From: Kryptolebias marmoratus
Lineage: Eukaryota > Chordata > Actinopteri > Cyprinodontiformes > Rivulidae
DNA length: 64,000 nucleotides
Direction of reading: 5' to 3'
NCBI RefSeq assembly: GCF_001649575.2
Contig: NC_051430.1
Location: 18,844,296 to 18,908,295 of the forward strand
Positions 36,419 to 48,611 of the stretch are shown piece after piece. Each line of letters begins with the position of its first letter. The first letter of the stretch is position 1. The notes under the pieces were generated by a model. The model saw only the letters and a program-made list of their open reading frames with translations. It was not told where the DNA came from and searched no databases. The position numbers and the translations under genes were made by a program.

Positions 36419-38137
36419 ATGGAAACCAGAGTCCCGGTGGTTTTCTGCGCGCTCTTCTTCTTCTTCTTCTGCTCTTTGGGAGCCGTCTTCTCTGCTCAGA
36501 CCCACAGATACCACACACAGCTCTGGAGCAGTTCGGCACACAGAAACCTGTCGACGAATCATCGCAGCAGATACCCTCTGTACATGATGAAGCTGTACCG
36601 CTCCTTCAGGACCTCTGATTTCGTCTCTTCACCAGCTGTCAGCGCCGCGGCCGCGCCGAGTGAACGCCCCGCTGTGCAGAGCTCTGATTCTGTTCTGAGT
36701 CTGATGGCCAAACGTGAGTAAACACTTGTGCTTTTTCACACTGTCTGCATGCTGAGCTGTGTTAGTTTTTTTTTTGTTTTTGCTCTTCATCCTTCTGTAG
36801 CTCTTTGGTTTTATCTGTCATCAGTCCCTTCCTCCCTATTTTTTTTTACAACCCAGCAAGTGTCAAAATGCTTATCCAACTTTAAAGGCTTGCTCTGTTT
36901 TATGTGGGGCACTTGTATATTAGCCCTCAGACGGCCCTGCACAGGGGGGTCCAATACACATCCTGTCCTGTTCGTCCTCTCACTCCACTGTTTAGACATT
37001 TGTCCAGCGGTCTGGCTTGTCCACATCCATGCAGACTGCTGTGTCAGGACTTTGATTTCTTTTTCTCCTGTCTCACTTTCAGGGTGCCACCAAGTGGGTG
37101 ACAGATGGGCTGTCACGTTCGACATGTCGTCCATCTCCACGAGAGAGCTCGTCCTGCTGGCAGAGCTTCAGATCAAACTGCCAGCGTTCTCCACCTCCAA
37201 GCGTGCCGCTGTGGATTTGTATCATTCCCGCAAGCAGAGCTGTGACCTGGACCGAGCATCGTGCCAGGAGGAGGAGGAGGAGGTTTTCCTGGGAAGTTTA
37301 GGTGCAACACCAAGCAGCACCAAGGCTTCCTGGAAGGTGTTCAATGTGACTGAGCTTTTAAAGTACTGGCTGTACAAGAGAAGCGATGTGTTGGGCCAAG
37401 AGGCTTCAGGAGAGCCTGACACAGGAGATGGGAGTGGATCTGGGGATCCAGTCAACACAGATGACAAGTTCTCCTCGAACAACTTGATGGCAGAACAAAG
37501 AAAGGTAAACCATCCAACCACAAACCGGGTCATGATGGTCGTCTTCTCCAAACAGCAGCAGCTCCAGGAAGGCCATGCAGCTTACAGCCTCATTCACACC
37601 GTAGAGAACTCCAAGTACGTGACGCCCAACAGCGTCCGAGGGGACGGGCAGAGTCGGCGCCACAAGAGGAACCGAATTAAAGGGATGCGAGCCCCCGACG
37701 GAGCTGAACCCACTGAGGCCCCGGCAGCAGAGCGGGTCCAGAGGCCCCTGTGTCGGAGGGTAGACATGTGGGTGGACTTCGACCACATTGGCTGGGACGA
37801 GTGGATCGTGCATCCAAAGCGCTACAACGCTTATCGCTGCGAGGGAGCGTGCCCTTCACCGCTGGACGAGTCCTTCAGTCCTACCAACCACGCGTACATG
37901 CAGGTGAGATGACAGCAGACTTCTGAGCTCAAACATCTACCTGTTTTTGTTGAAATGACTGAATTCTATGCGTATCGATTTCAGAGCCTGCTGCGACTCC
38001 ATCACCCGGACAGGGTGTCCTGTCCATCCTGCGTACCGACGCGCCTCAGCCCGCTCTCCATGTTGTACTACGAAAGCGACGATTTGACCCTGCGGCATCA
38101 CGAGGAGATGATTGTTGAAGAGTGTGGCTGCCATTAA
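36419..38137 (+). CDS. spaw: Nodal-related TGF-beta ligand, probably southpaw (ndr3)
   Basis: Secreted Nodal ligand acting through activin receptors with an EGF-CFC co-receptor. Three exons, as in other Nodal genes: 36419-36713, 37083-37903 and 37985-38137, giving 422 residues. Residues ~5-27 form a Phe-rich signal peptide. The prodomain follows. A convertase site RRHKR at residues 290-294 releases a 128-residue ligand. The mature part has the Nodal signature [51 protein letters not shown] and [13 protein letters not shown]. Seven cysteines are present; the central pair is C-P-S-C instead of adjacent C-C. Choosing southpaw over squint or cyclops rests on the residue pattern and on ank1/eif4ebp1 linkage, so the family is certain but the paralog is not. 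Confidence 0.9.
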
Positions 38138-40279
38138 AGACGTCCCCCCTTCCCCCATCACTAAGTTACTGTTTATTGAGCATATACATATTTTTACTTA
38201 ATACAGATTAATAATAAAGTCTTTATCTAACAGTTTCCAATCATGACATCCAACTAAAACCATTTTTTAGACTTGAGTGAAAAAAACCATTCCTCATCCA
38301 TACTGTGTGATAGTATTTTATATTACTGTTATACAAATATTATATATTTAGTCTCTATTTATACATTATGATGTATATATGTTGTATATAAAACATGAAA
38401 AATATAATAAAATGTTTATTTAGAAATGTGTTGTTTTTTTTCTTTAACAGTTCTGAAGTAAATGTTTTGGACTTTTTAATTTCTGAAAATAAATATTGTT
38501 TTCAAAGTAAAACATTTAAGTGACTGGTTTATTTGAGGTTTGGTTGGAAAATATCTTTGCCTCTAAAATTTCACATAATTGCTATGAAATGTTGATTTAA
38601 TTCGTTTTTTTCTTCTATTTGTAGATTTTATTTCTCCACAAACAATAACTGTAAATAAACACATTTCACCATTAAGTTGTTTGCATTACTACTTAGAGGT
38701 TCAGCTCTTTCTCCAACCTTCTTGCTTAACAGCTTTTTATATTTGCCTTTCTCACCTCACCAATCCACATCTTTGGCTCACTGCAGTCCACGCTTCATCA
38801 CGTCATTAGCTGCCCTTCCTTTGTTGATTCAGATCAACAGACGCACTGGTCAGAACAACAGAAGCCCTCAGTGGATCAATGGAGCAGAAAAAAGGCAGCA
38901 GTGCTTGTTTATCTTTGGAAAGGAGGGGGGGGCTGTCGGCGTGTCAGGAAGCAGAGGTGACGCGAATAAACACAGTGATGGGATGGAAAGACTCAGGACC
39001 TGAAGGGTGAAGCTACTGTGGAGGAAGAACCGGGAGGACTGGAACGGATCAGCAGAAACTGATCATCCCCACAGACGAAACCAGACGGAGTCCAAAGGAA
39101 ACGTTCAGGGTCCGACCGCTAAAATGGTCTTACTTGCACTCAAGAACTGAAATGACAAGGTTTGTACGATGACGAAAGTTCGGCGGGACGTTGACTTTGC
39201 TGCCACAAATGGGCACTAGCACAAGCTTGGTGTCATCTCCTCTAACACACGTGGCAGTTCTCACACGTCCCAGCGGTCCTGAACGCACCGTAACAGGCCT
39301 CAGTACAAAAAGCTTGACTGGATTTTCACTCAAAATGTCTTTGCAAATCTGTCTTGGAAATAACCCAAACCTTTTAAACCAGGTAACTAAACCTGAGCTG
39401 TAAACATATTTATCATGTTAAATAAATGTGACTGGACCAAAAAGCTCTGGACATCAGTGGAAACGTTGAATGGAAGCAGCTGTGTACAGTTTGTATATTG
39501 ACCTCTCTTATTACAGCCCGCTGGCAGCTTTATCAGCTACCGCTGAACTCCTGCAGGAATTCCTCTGATACCACTTGAAACAGGAGGAGCAGTAGGTCGT
39601 CAAACATTTATCACCATGAAATGTATATTAGCTCATCAGAAAATCTCTCACTCAAATAACCTCAGAGCAGCAAGCATAAAAAAAAAACGACGACAGAGAA
39701 AAGTGTTGGTTGTAATGGTGTTTGCTTTAATACTTGTCACCCTCCAAACCGTGTGAGAATTGTTTTGAACCTTTAAAAACAATTTAAAAATAAAAATCGG
39801 CTCTACATTCTTTGTCTAACACTTCAGGTGGTTTTGAATGTCTTCTTAAGAGCATGATTGACAAATCAGATTGTACCCTGAACATCTGAAGGCAGTATCT
39901 GGAGAGAGGTGGAGGGAAATGAAAGCTCATGAAGTGAATGGTCATAAATTCAGGGAATAAGCTCTTCATTCACTTCAATTTGTCACATAGCTGACTGATG
40001 AGGCATTTGCTGGTGTTCAATACTGGTCAGTGAAGATTTGAAACTTGGAGCCACTACAGGAAGGCACACGCTGTCATGCGCAAATAAGGTTTAGGCGTTG
40101 TGGTAATTAAAAAGAATAACAGTAATAACAGGTTTGTTCTGGTCAAAACAATCAAATAAGGCTTTAAAAACAGATGGTGGGAAAACATGATCATGAGGGA
40201 GAACTTTGGTCTCACGCAGCAATGATCATGGGAAATAAAATGGTACTCCTGAGCCTCTCGTCGTAGTGTTCGGCGCCAC
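38138..40279. other. intergenic region between Nodal gene and eif4ebp1
   Basis: Convergent 3' ends. Poly(A) signals for the + gene lie near 38212 and 38405. AATAAA on the minus strand for eif4ebp1 is not clearly placed. A FoxH1-type octamer AATCCACA occurs at about 38763. No coding frame resembles a protein family. Confidence 0.4.
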
Positions 40280-43066
40280 CTAGATGTCCATTTCAAACTG
40301 CGAATCATCACCTGGACAGGACAGAAACAAAACCCAAACTTTATTCACAACACAACACAGGTTCCTCGTCACATTAAAGGCTTTATATGATTATTCAAGC
40401 AGATGTATGTTTTTATATTCCTCCCAGAAGTAAGTCAGTATTGTCAAATTTAATGAATCGCTAGGAGATTTTAGGAGACTGGAGTTGTTTTTATGATTCA
40501 CCTTAAGCTTGAGACTGAGCATCAGTGAGTCAAAGTTCAACCCATAAAATACCAAAAACAATTCATATTGTCATACCAAATATATAAAACCCAGAGGGGG
40601 AAGATGCAAGGAGCTAAAAATATCACTTTTCTTTACAATAAGGTTTGTTAAACACTACGGCCAGTTATAATGTACTTTTTGATGCATAGAAATTTGAATG
40701 TGAATGATCCTATATCAGTTAAAAATGTGAAAAATCGATTACTATTTCATTTTAATTCACTGACATTCATCGAGGGGCTGCAGTCTTATAATCCTGAGGC
40801 TGCGATTGCCAAATCTTTCGTGCGAGTTTGCTCGCTGTGGCGACCCCTGAAGGAGGAAGCAGCTGCACATTCACCGCCACAGAATCTTACAACACTTTGC
40901 TCAGCATTTTGACTCCTTCTGTTCATTTAGTCCCCAAAATCTTGTTCGAATGAAAACTGTTTTAAACTGCAGCGTTAGAGATAAATATTTACTTTCTTTT
41001 AGGTCTGAGAGATTCTTTGCTCTGAATGTTGATAACCAGGTGCCTAAAGATTCCCACCCCTAACAAATAGTGTTATAAAGATTTGATTGCTCTACTGTAA
41101 CAGAGTAATAGTAACTTAAGATGAACTGATCTTTTAATTAATCCAAGGACAAAACTGTAAATTCTTCTAAAGTTAAAAAACTATTTTCCTATTTCAGGTT
41201 AAAAATGAAGATTATCACCTTCTTAGAACAAAGTGAAACGGCGATCGCAATGAAAGAAAAGAAAAACAAGCCATAAAAATAGCTGAAAGTGTTGTGTGTC
41301 CGTCTACAGAGTTGTGCAGTGAAGTGAAATCAATCAGCCCACCTAATCGTAACCCTCAAACTGTGCAGCAGGAATGTAAAAAGCTTTAGCTTGTGATGGT
41401 AAATAGCAATGGACGGGACAAATAGGAGATTCTAACCAGAGGTGTAGTTTTCAGTGTCAGCAATGCTTTAGTGCCTTTTTTTCCCCGAGGCGTGAACATA
41501 CCAGCGTTGCTTGAGTTGGGCGCAGCAGCAGAGTTGTTGTTCAGGATTTCTCCATTCAGGGTTTTTCCGTCGGGCTCCTTGGTGGGAGGACTGGTCACCC
41601 CTGGAATGGTGGGAAGACCTCGAGGAGGAGTCCTGGCCAACGGAGAGCTGCGACACGCCAGCAGGAACTTTCGGTCATAGATGATCCTGGTCCCTGTTAG
41701 CAGAAAGAAGAGGCCGACCATCACAAACACTGCTGGACGAGGGAGGGAGTTATCAAATATTTATATAATACAGCTAGGTAAAGTTTTAGAGATTAGTAAT
41801 TAGAATAACTAGCAGTAATGTAATTACAAGTGTCTACAAAGATATTTTTTGTTATCTATTAAACATACTCATTGCAAAGTCATGAAGACTGGTCAAAAAA
41901 ACATACCATAAAGTTAAAAAAAAACAAAATCTGCACAATTTTTTAAATGTTGGTTAATGTGTCCTTAAATTAAAGAGTGATAGAAAACTGTTCAACAATG
42001 GGGACATTTATGAAAGAGCTGTTTGGGATAAAGAAGTCTGATATTTTTGATGTACTGGTACGTATTTACACTCAGATTTGTTGAGTAAAGTTATAGATAA
42101 AAGTGCTTTGTTTACACCGAGTGCGTACCTGCAGAATTCCTTCAGAATTGCACATCAATATATCTGGAAAACTACTGGGGCAAACTCTTTCAAACTGCAC
42201 CAATTGACATAGTTCAGGAAAACCTTTTTAATGTTTGAAATCATAGTTTGTAACAAGTACCAATAATAACTTAACAATGTCATTTTAGCATAAAACATTA
42301 AAACTCCTCATAACATTTCATTTCCAGACATCAACAATGTTTATCATAGATAGAAAAACAATCAGACTTGTGGAGGACTTTAATATATATTTATTTTTAC
42401 TAATGGAAATATTTTAGATATCTTCATTTTAAATTTTGACACGTAACAATGCCATTATTTATATTGAAAAAGAAAAAAATGTGTTTAATTAAATGTTACA
42501 ACGGCCTGCCATACAGCGGCCACACAAACGCAGTGACAATTTGATCACGTGACTTTGACCAAAACGACACAGCCTTAAACCAAAAAAAAAAAAACCCTGC
42601 AGCTACAAACAAACAACGATAAAATGACAAACTCAAAATGAAAGTTTAAATATACATCTCCTCAAATAGTAAAATAAACACTCAAGTTATAAACACGCAT
42701 CACTTAGGTACTTTAAAAGGTACTTTTGTCCTTGTTTTCTTCCTAGAATAAACGCGAGCTAGCATTAGCAGTTAGCTTGAGCATTGCTAACAGCTGACAG
42801 CAGCAGACTTCATGGAGTTAGCATGAACACACAACAACACTTCTTTGGACGGGTCCCGTGGGAGTCAGATATGAGGAAGCCTTTGTGGTCTCACACACAC
42901 ATAAATATGATTTAAAAGGACAGCACGTACCACCCGGCGTTGTGCTGAACAGGGTCCCCCCTGGAGTAGTAGAGTAGTCGTGGGGCATGTGATCCGCATC
43001 GTTGACGGTCACTCTCCTGGTGGACGGGATGGCCTTGGCAGTTGTCTTCTGGCAGTCAGTGGACAT
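40280..43066 (-). CDS. eif4ebp1: eIF4E-binding protein 1
   Basis: Translation repressor that sequesters the cap-binding protein eIF4E and is released by mTORC1 phosphorylation. Exons in transcript order: 43066-42931, 41693-41502 and 40311-40280. Total 360 nt and 119 residues (human 118), all in phase. Features: a RAIP-like motif (KAIPSTRR, residues 11-18), two priming phosphosites in the doubled STTPGGT repeat, the eIF4E-binding motif YDRKFLL, further Ser/Thr-Pro sites (SSPLARTPP) and the C-terminal TOS motif FEMDI for Raptor. The three-exon layout with a tiny last exon is standard. The RAIP motif excludes the 4E-BP3 type. Separation from 4E-BP2 rests mainly on neighbouring ank1, because [11 protein letters not shown] is close to both. 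Confidence 0.9.
40830..40870 (+). repeat. short dispersed-repeat remnant
   Basis: CTGTGGCGACCCCTGAAGGA resembles a dispersed motif often found in fish retroposon remnants. Too short to assign to a family. Confidence 0.3.
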
Positions 43067-45201
43067 CTTCTCTCAACTTAGATGAACTCAAGCTAGCTAG
43101 CGGGAAGGCATGAAACGAGCAGGAAGTCCAGTTTCGACAGAACAAAGCCAGAGACTGTCAGCGTGCGGCTTTTGGCTCAGAATGAATGATTGCTTTCAGA
43201 TAAATAAAAATAAATATCTCGATTTCATGAGTGCGATTTAAGTTAGTCACATGCGCTCTCTCACACAAAAGAGCCGAGGATCTGTGTTGAGAAAGAAAAA
43301 GTGATCTCAGCACACCTTCGAGCTCTTCCACATGCATACAAACACTCAGACATACAGACAGACAGGCTGCAGGGAAAATACAGCTCAAAAAGGACAGAAT
43401 TAGCCTTTATTGCCTCCTACCGGCAAGAACAGGCATGTGCAAGTGGCTCTGCTTGTCCAAAACTACTAATGATATGACTACAATACAAACATTTTCTATT
43501 TTCATACTTCAAATTGCATAGTTAGTTAAAATAAAACACTATATAAAATGATGAATTAGAAAATAGCCACTTTTTAAACATTTACACCAAACACTCAGCA
43601 TCTGTTCAATTTCCCTTAAAACAAAACATTAAAACAATCATTTTATCTTTTAACTTAGTCACATGCTGCAGTATTTCGCTGAACCATTAAGTTGCTGCTG
43701 CACTTAATCGATAAACTTATGTCATTTTGGCTTCAGTCCACAGTTGCATTAATATTTTTCTAAGATCGTGTTTAGCTAACAGAAAAGTTGGGCCGCTGTG
43801 TAAAGTCTTCTTTGATATTTTCTAAAGATTCTCACTGGTGAGAAGCTTTGACCTTTTTTGTAGACAATCATGTAAACATTACATCTCCAGCTCTCCTAAC
43901 AAACCTTTATTTAATTTTTTGCTATTTGAGCCCAGTAAATTCTAGCATTGTCCTCTTACTTTGTGCTTACAGTAAGCCCGTACACAGCTTCATTAATTTA
44001 ACTTTAATTTAACTGGAAAAATTAAACATTTTTAACACATTTACAGTAAGGGACAGGGAAAAATAAAAAAATAGAAGTTTAGCAAACAGGTTTTGAGGAT
44101 CTGGAATCAAAATACTTCTGAGAACAACAAGAATTAGAAGTAAAGGTTTGTCTTTAATAACAACCTAATAAAAGTTTAGGTAAATGAAGGTACCTTATTT
44201 TTAAAGAAAATTCAGTGAGTCATGATTAAATGTCCAGAAAACTGTCCCTATATTATATTTAGTTAGACAGTTTACTGGGATGCAAATATATGCTTTATTA
44301 TTTCAAAGTGGGGTACTTCCTGTTCTTCTGTTCCTGATGCCCCCATCAATCTGAAGTTCACACAAACTGCATAACCTTTTCCATTAACACAGATTCTAAT
44401 TTTAACCTCAGTAATAAAATGTCTCTTAAAATATATGCTACTGTTTAGTAGCAGTACCACGTTTTCTTTGCATTTTACAGATATAATTCTCTTTTTTTGA
44501 ACTACTAAACAATGTTTAATATTTTTATTCTGATCACATATTTCAATCAACGATAGTGATTCAAAATCTTTTAAGGTTTTAGGAAACTGTTTCTTTTTTT
44601 GTATATGCAGCGTTGCTTGCTTTATGCACATGAATAATTTGCCCTTTGTTTAACATCTTTTCCTTCGTGACGATGTGATGTGTCTTCTGTCAGGATCACT
44701 GAGGAATGAGGACTTATTGTGTCAGTCTAATATCTTTTTTTTTACATCAGTGCTTCAGTTGGAGACTCTTACTTGTTTAATCCAAGTTTTGAGAAAAAAA
44801 GGTCTGTTTTAATATTTGATGTGTTGTTTTTATACTATATTTACACATAAAATGAGTGCATTTCATGAAAGCAGACACACGATACACGAAGACATTTCAT
44901 TTCTTTATTAACTTTTGTAAATGTTGAGCTGGTGTACAGAGTAAATTGTCAATAGATGCCCTCAGATTTTGATTGGATTAAAAGGTTTTCACATGTATAT
45001 TTTACGTTTGACTCTCCATGACAATAAAAAAAAGCAAACAAAAGAAGTTAAAATACACACAAGACCCTCTATTTATCCCCAGGTCGCAGGCATTTACCCA
45101 GAACTCAACAGTCTCTTGGTAGCTACAGCTGTATGATGCTAAAAGTACATCCATAACATAATAGGAATCCCAGCTGACAAGGGTGCATAGCATTCTAAGT
45201 A

Positions 45202-45228
45202 AATATATATATATATATATATATATAT
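45202..45228. repeat. (AT)n microsatellite
   Basis: About 27 bases of alternating A and T, with further short ATATAT runs just downstream (to about 45250). It lies in the presumed ank1 3' region. Confidence 0.85.
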
Positions 45229-45782
45229 TCATATAGTTCATATATATATAGCCTTTTTTCATGTTAAAAACATTTTTTGTGCATGTGCGCAGTTGCATTC
45301 CTTAGTATTGAGTAATATGCTATTGCGTTAATAATGTCTTCAATCCATTCTAAAGGAATATACATGTGTTCTCTAGTTTTTGCAAGAGTTAATATTTTTG
45401 CATGAACTTGGTGCATGGCATCGTCCCTCAGTGCGGGGCCTTTTCTTTTTGCTTTTTTTTTTTTTGGTTTCCAACTCGCCGATGTGACCACAACACCCTC
45501 TGCTTTGCACCGACTTTCCAACAACATTCAGACCGTCACCGTGTGGAAGCCTTGGATTCAGCTCAGTCTCATATTTGGTAAGAAAGAGAGAAATAAACTA
45601 ACAAACAAAAAAAAAAGATTGAGTGCAGGATGTGTTGAGGAAAAATGCTTGTCAGCTTGAAGTCACTAAGCCTTCCCAAAAATATCAAATTGCTTTATTT
45701 TATTTTTTAAAATCCTGACATCAGCAGGGGGTTTAATACACATGGCTATAAATAAACCCTGAAATAAATGATGAAAATATAA

Positions 45783-45817
<35 letters not shown>

Positions 45818-45818
45818 A
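45783..45818. repeat. compound (AC)n-(AT)n microsatellite
   Basis: An ACACAC run passes directly into an ATATAT run, a common compound dinucleotide form. Confidence 0.85.
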
Positions 45819-48611
45819 ATTTCCTGACTTCCATTTCCTAATATGAAATCTACTTCTCCTATATGCAACTGAAAAAGGGCTATTTCCTAATTTTTTTACT
45901 GAGTTAGTCAATTGCATCACTACTAGTTAGCTTTTATTTATCAGGCTTTGCACACCAGCTCTGCTGCCTGACTCGGTCTGCAGCCATGTTTCTACATTTA
46001 AATATAAGAAATTAAATAAGAGGGGAGGAATGGAAAGGCATTAAAAAATAAAAAGTTACCAGTAAAAGAAAATCCCCTAAAATAAATTCTGGTACTTAAA
46101 TTTTGTCCTTTAAAAAAAACCTCTTACTATATATTGAAGTCTAATAAATTAATATGACTGAATGTATTTTTTTCAGGATTTATTTCATAGCTGTATGTAT
46201 TCATAATTTATTATACCTTATAACTAGCATGACATAGTATGCTGTAAATCCCATGGGATAATATAAAGAGTAATGGATGTGTATGTAAAACTAATAATTA
46301 TACTTTTAGGTTAATAAATGAGGTAATAAAACAGAAATAATGTCCGATGAAGAGATAATCATGAACACATTTAAACCTTTTTTAAGGTTTTGTTCTTAAA
46401 ACGCTCCTTTCTGGGCGTTTGGGATGAAATGATATGACAGTCAACAGCAGATACTTGAGCTGAAAGTGAAGATTATCTACTGAAACACAGAACCAACACA
46501 GAACAAGACTCACAGTTTACTTTACATTCATTATCTCTGGCTGTGACGCCGTAACTAAACACTTACCGATAGGTGCTTATTGCGACTTTGTTTTTGTGAC
46601 TCACATATTTTTGTCTAATAAAGAGTTACATCATGTCAGGTCTAACATCTGAAATAAACACGGGTGGTTTACTCTGAGATGGCACACGTATTGAGGTAAA
46701 TCAACATTTAAAAACGATGTCCACATGGGGTTTTCCTGTGGTGTTATCACAGCTTCAACACTGTCCTGGACTGAAAGAGTGATATTTAAATCTCAGCCAC
46801 AGGTACGCTCAGACACATGCAAACATAAAAGCGCTTCTTTCAAGGTGCACATGAGTGACTTTAAGGTTTAAAAACTGTTTGAACACACCTACATTCCCAG
46901 AGATGAAAAACAAAATCAAACACTTTGCAGATGAAACTAATGACATAAAAATAGTTTCCTACCGAAGCAAAACAACAAAACTCGGGATCCTAAATTACTG
47001 ACATCATTTCTGAGCAGAGTGAGGAGGAGTCTAAAGCTGAAAACAGTTTGAAAATCCAAGTTTTGGAAGACGGTGAACTATGACCCTAAAATCCTCCCTC
47101 TCCTGTCACACACACTCCCACAACCAGCTCGTTTTGCAAGCAGTTATTGCTACTTCTTAGTTAAGACGTGAATCATGACATAAAAAAAGACAACGCTTTA
47201 ATGAAAAGAGTGAAACAAGAAGACGTGCTTCGAGACGGGCCAGGCTCACAGTTGAACGGGTCAGTTTTACAGTTTCTCATCACAGTGATTGGCGACTGCC
47301 TTGCCTTCGCGGCGCTCCAAAGAACCGGCAGAGAGACAAACATCAGAGCTCAACACGACCTCGACACAAGACTGCAAACTTCCGTCTTTTTCACCCAGTC
47401 GAACCAGTGCTACATTACCAGTGTTTCAGCTACCTCATCGAGTGACATCTTCTGGTGGTGGAGAGGAAATCTGTAAGTGCACCTTGTGTGGTGGAGTCGG
47501 TGAAGGTGGGCTCCTTCCCCCCTCCCTGCTGGAGGAGGGCAGGACTGCTACATGTCGTCTGAGAGGCTGACTGCAGAGGTGAAAGGTTCAGACATAAACC
47601 TCACAAGGATACTCAACAGTATGGACTGAAAAATGGAAAAAATATATATATAAGCAGAGGAGTGGGATGGTATTCTTTCACTTACAGTTTTCAGTGTTGC
47701 CATTCTTAAAGCAAAGAAAATGAAACCATGTGTGAAGAAACAAACAACCAGACTGACAATAAAACCTAATGTTTGAAACAGGCAGAGCGACACAACATCT
47801 GCATGTTCTTGTATCCACAAAGAGTTCAAGATATATAGATTCATATATAGGTTCCGACCAAACGAACAGAACAGGAAAAACTGGGAAGAATCTCTTATGT
47901 ACATGAAACAGCAGCATCAGTGGCATCGCATAGAGATTTTCTAACAAAAACAACACACAGTCACATAGAGCTTTTTAGTGCATACGATATTATGTACAAC
48001 ACCGATATCCTTGGATGGTAAGTGTAGCTTTTACTGGACTCAGAGAGAACTGGTTTAAAACTAGTTTGGGAGGCTTGGAAGAGAGGGACACCTTGTTACC
48101 TAAAGATAAAGTTCAGTTTTTCCAGTCTTAACTTTGTTTTCTTACTGACTGATAAATGTTTCCAAGTTACTTTAGAAAATAGGTCTGTGATAGACCAATC
48201 AAAGCCTACATTGCATGCCTGTTTCACCCCCACCCCCCCCAATATTTCCCCTCAGTATTTGTAGTTAAAGACAGGCCATGCTGCAGCAGTCACTCATGCT
48301 GATACAGATAACAGGAAGCACATTTTGGTTGCTTTTTTTTTGTTTGTGTTTGGTTTTTGTTTTATATGAAATCATGCTTCTAGCCTAGCAATAGATGTTT
48401 TATTTATTTTTTTGTCCCCAGAGTTTCTCAAAATAAAAAAAGGTAATAAAAACTACAAGTCGATCCGTATCCTTTTCTTGTGGTGCGTGCTGATAGTCGA
48501 CAAAGCCGCTGTGATTATCATTGTGTGTTTGGGGGAGGGCAGGGGGGGTCTTCATTTCCATTTGTCAACTTTTTTTTTCTGTGAGGTCTTCCTCCTGTCA
48601 CCTGCTGCTGG

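Larger units (their letters stand above)
43067..48611 (-). other. eif4ebp1 upstream region and probable ank1 3' UTR
   Basis: The part nearest 43067 is the eif4ebp1 promoter and 5' UTR. The rest lies downstream of the ank1 stop codon and shows no coding frame of recognisable family. It is AT-rich, with microsatellites near 45200 and 45785 and many minus-strand AATAAA hexamers, so I cannot fix the ank1 poly(A) site. Confidence 0.4.
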
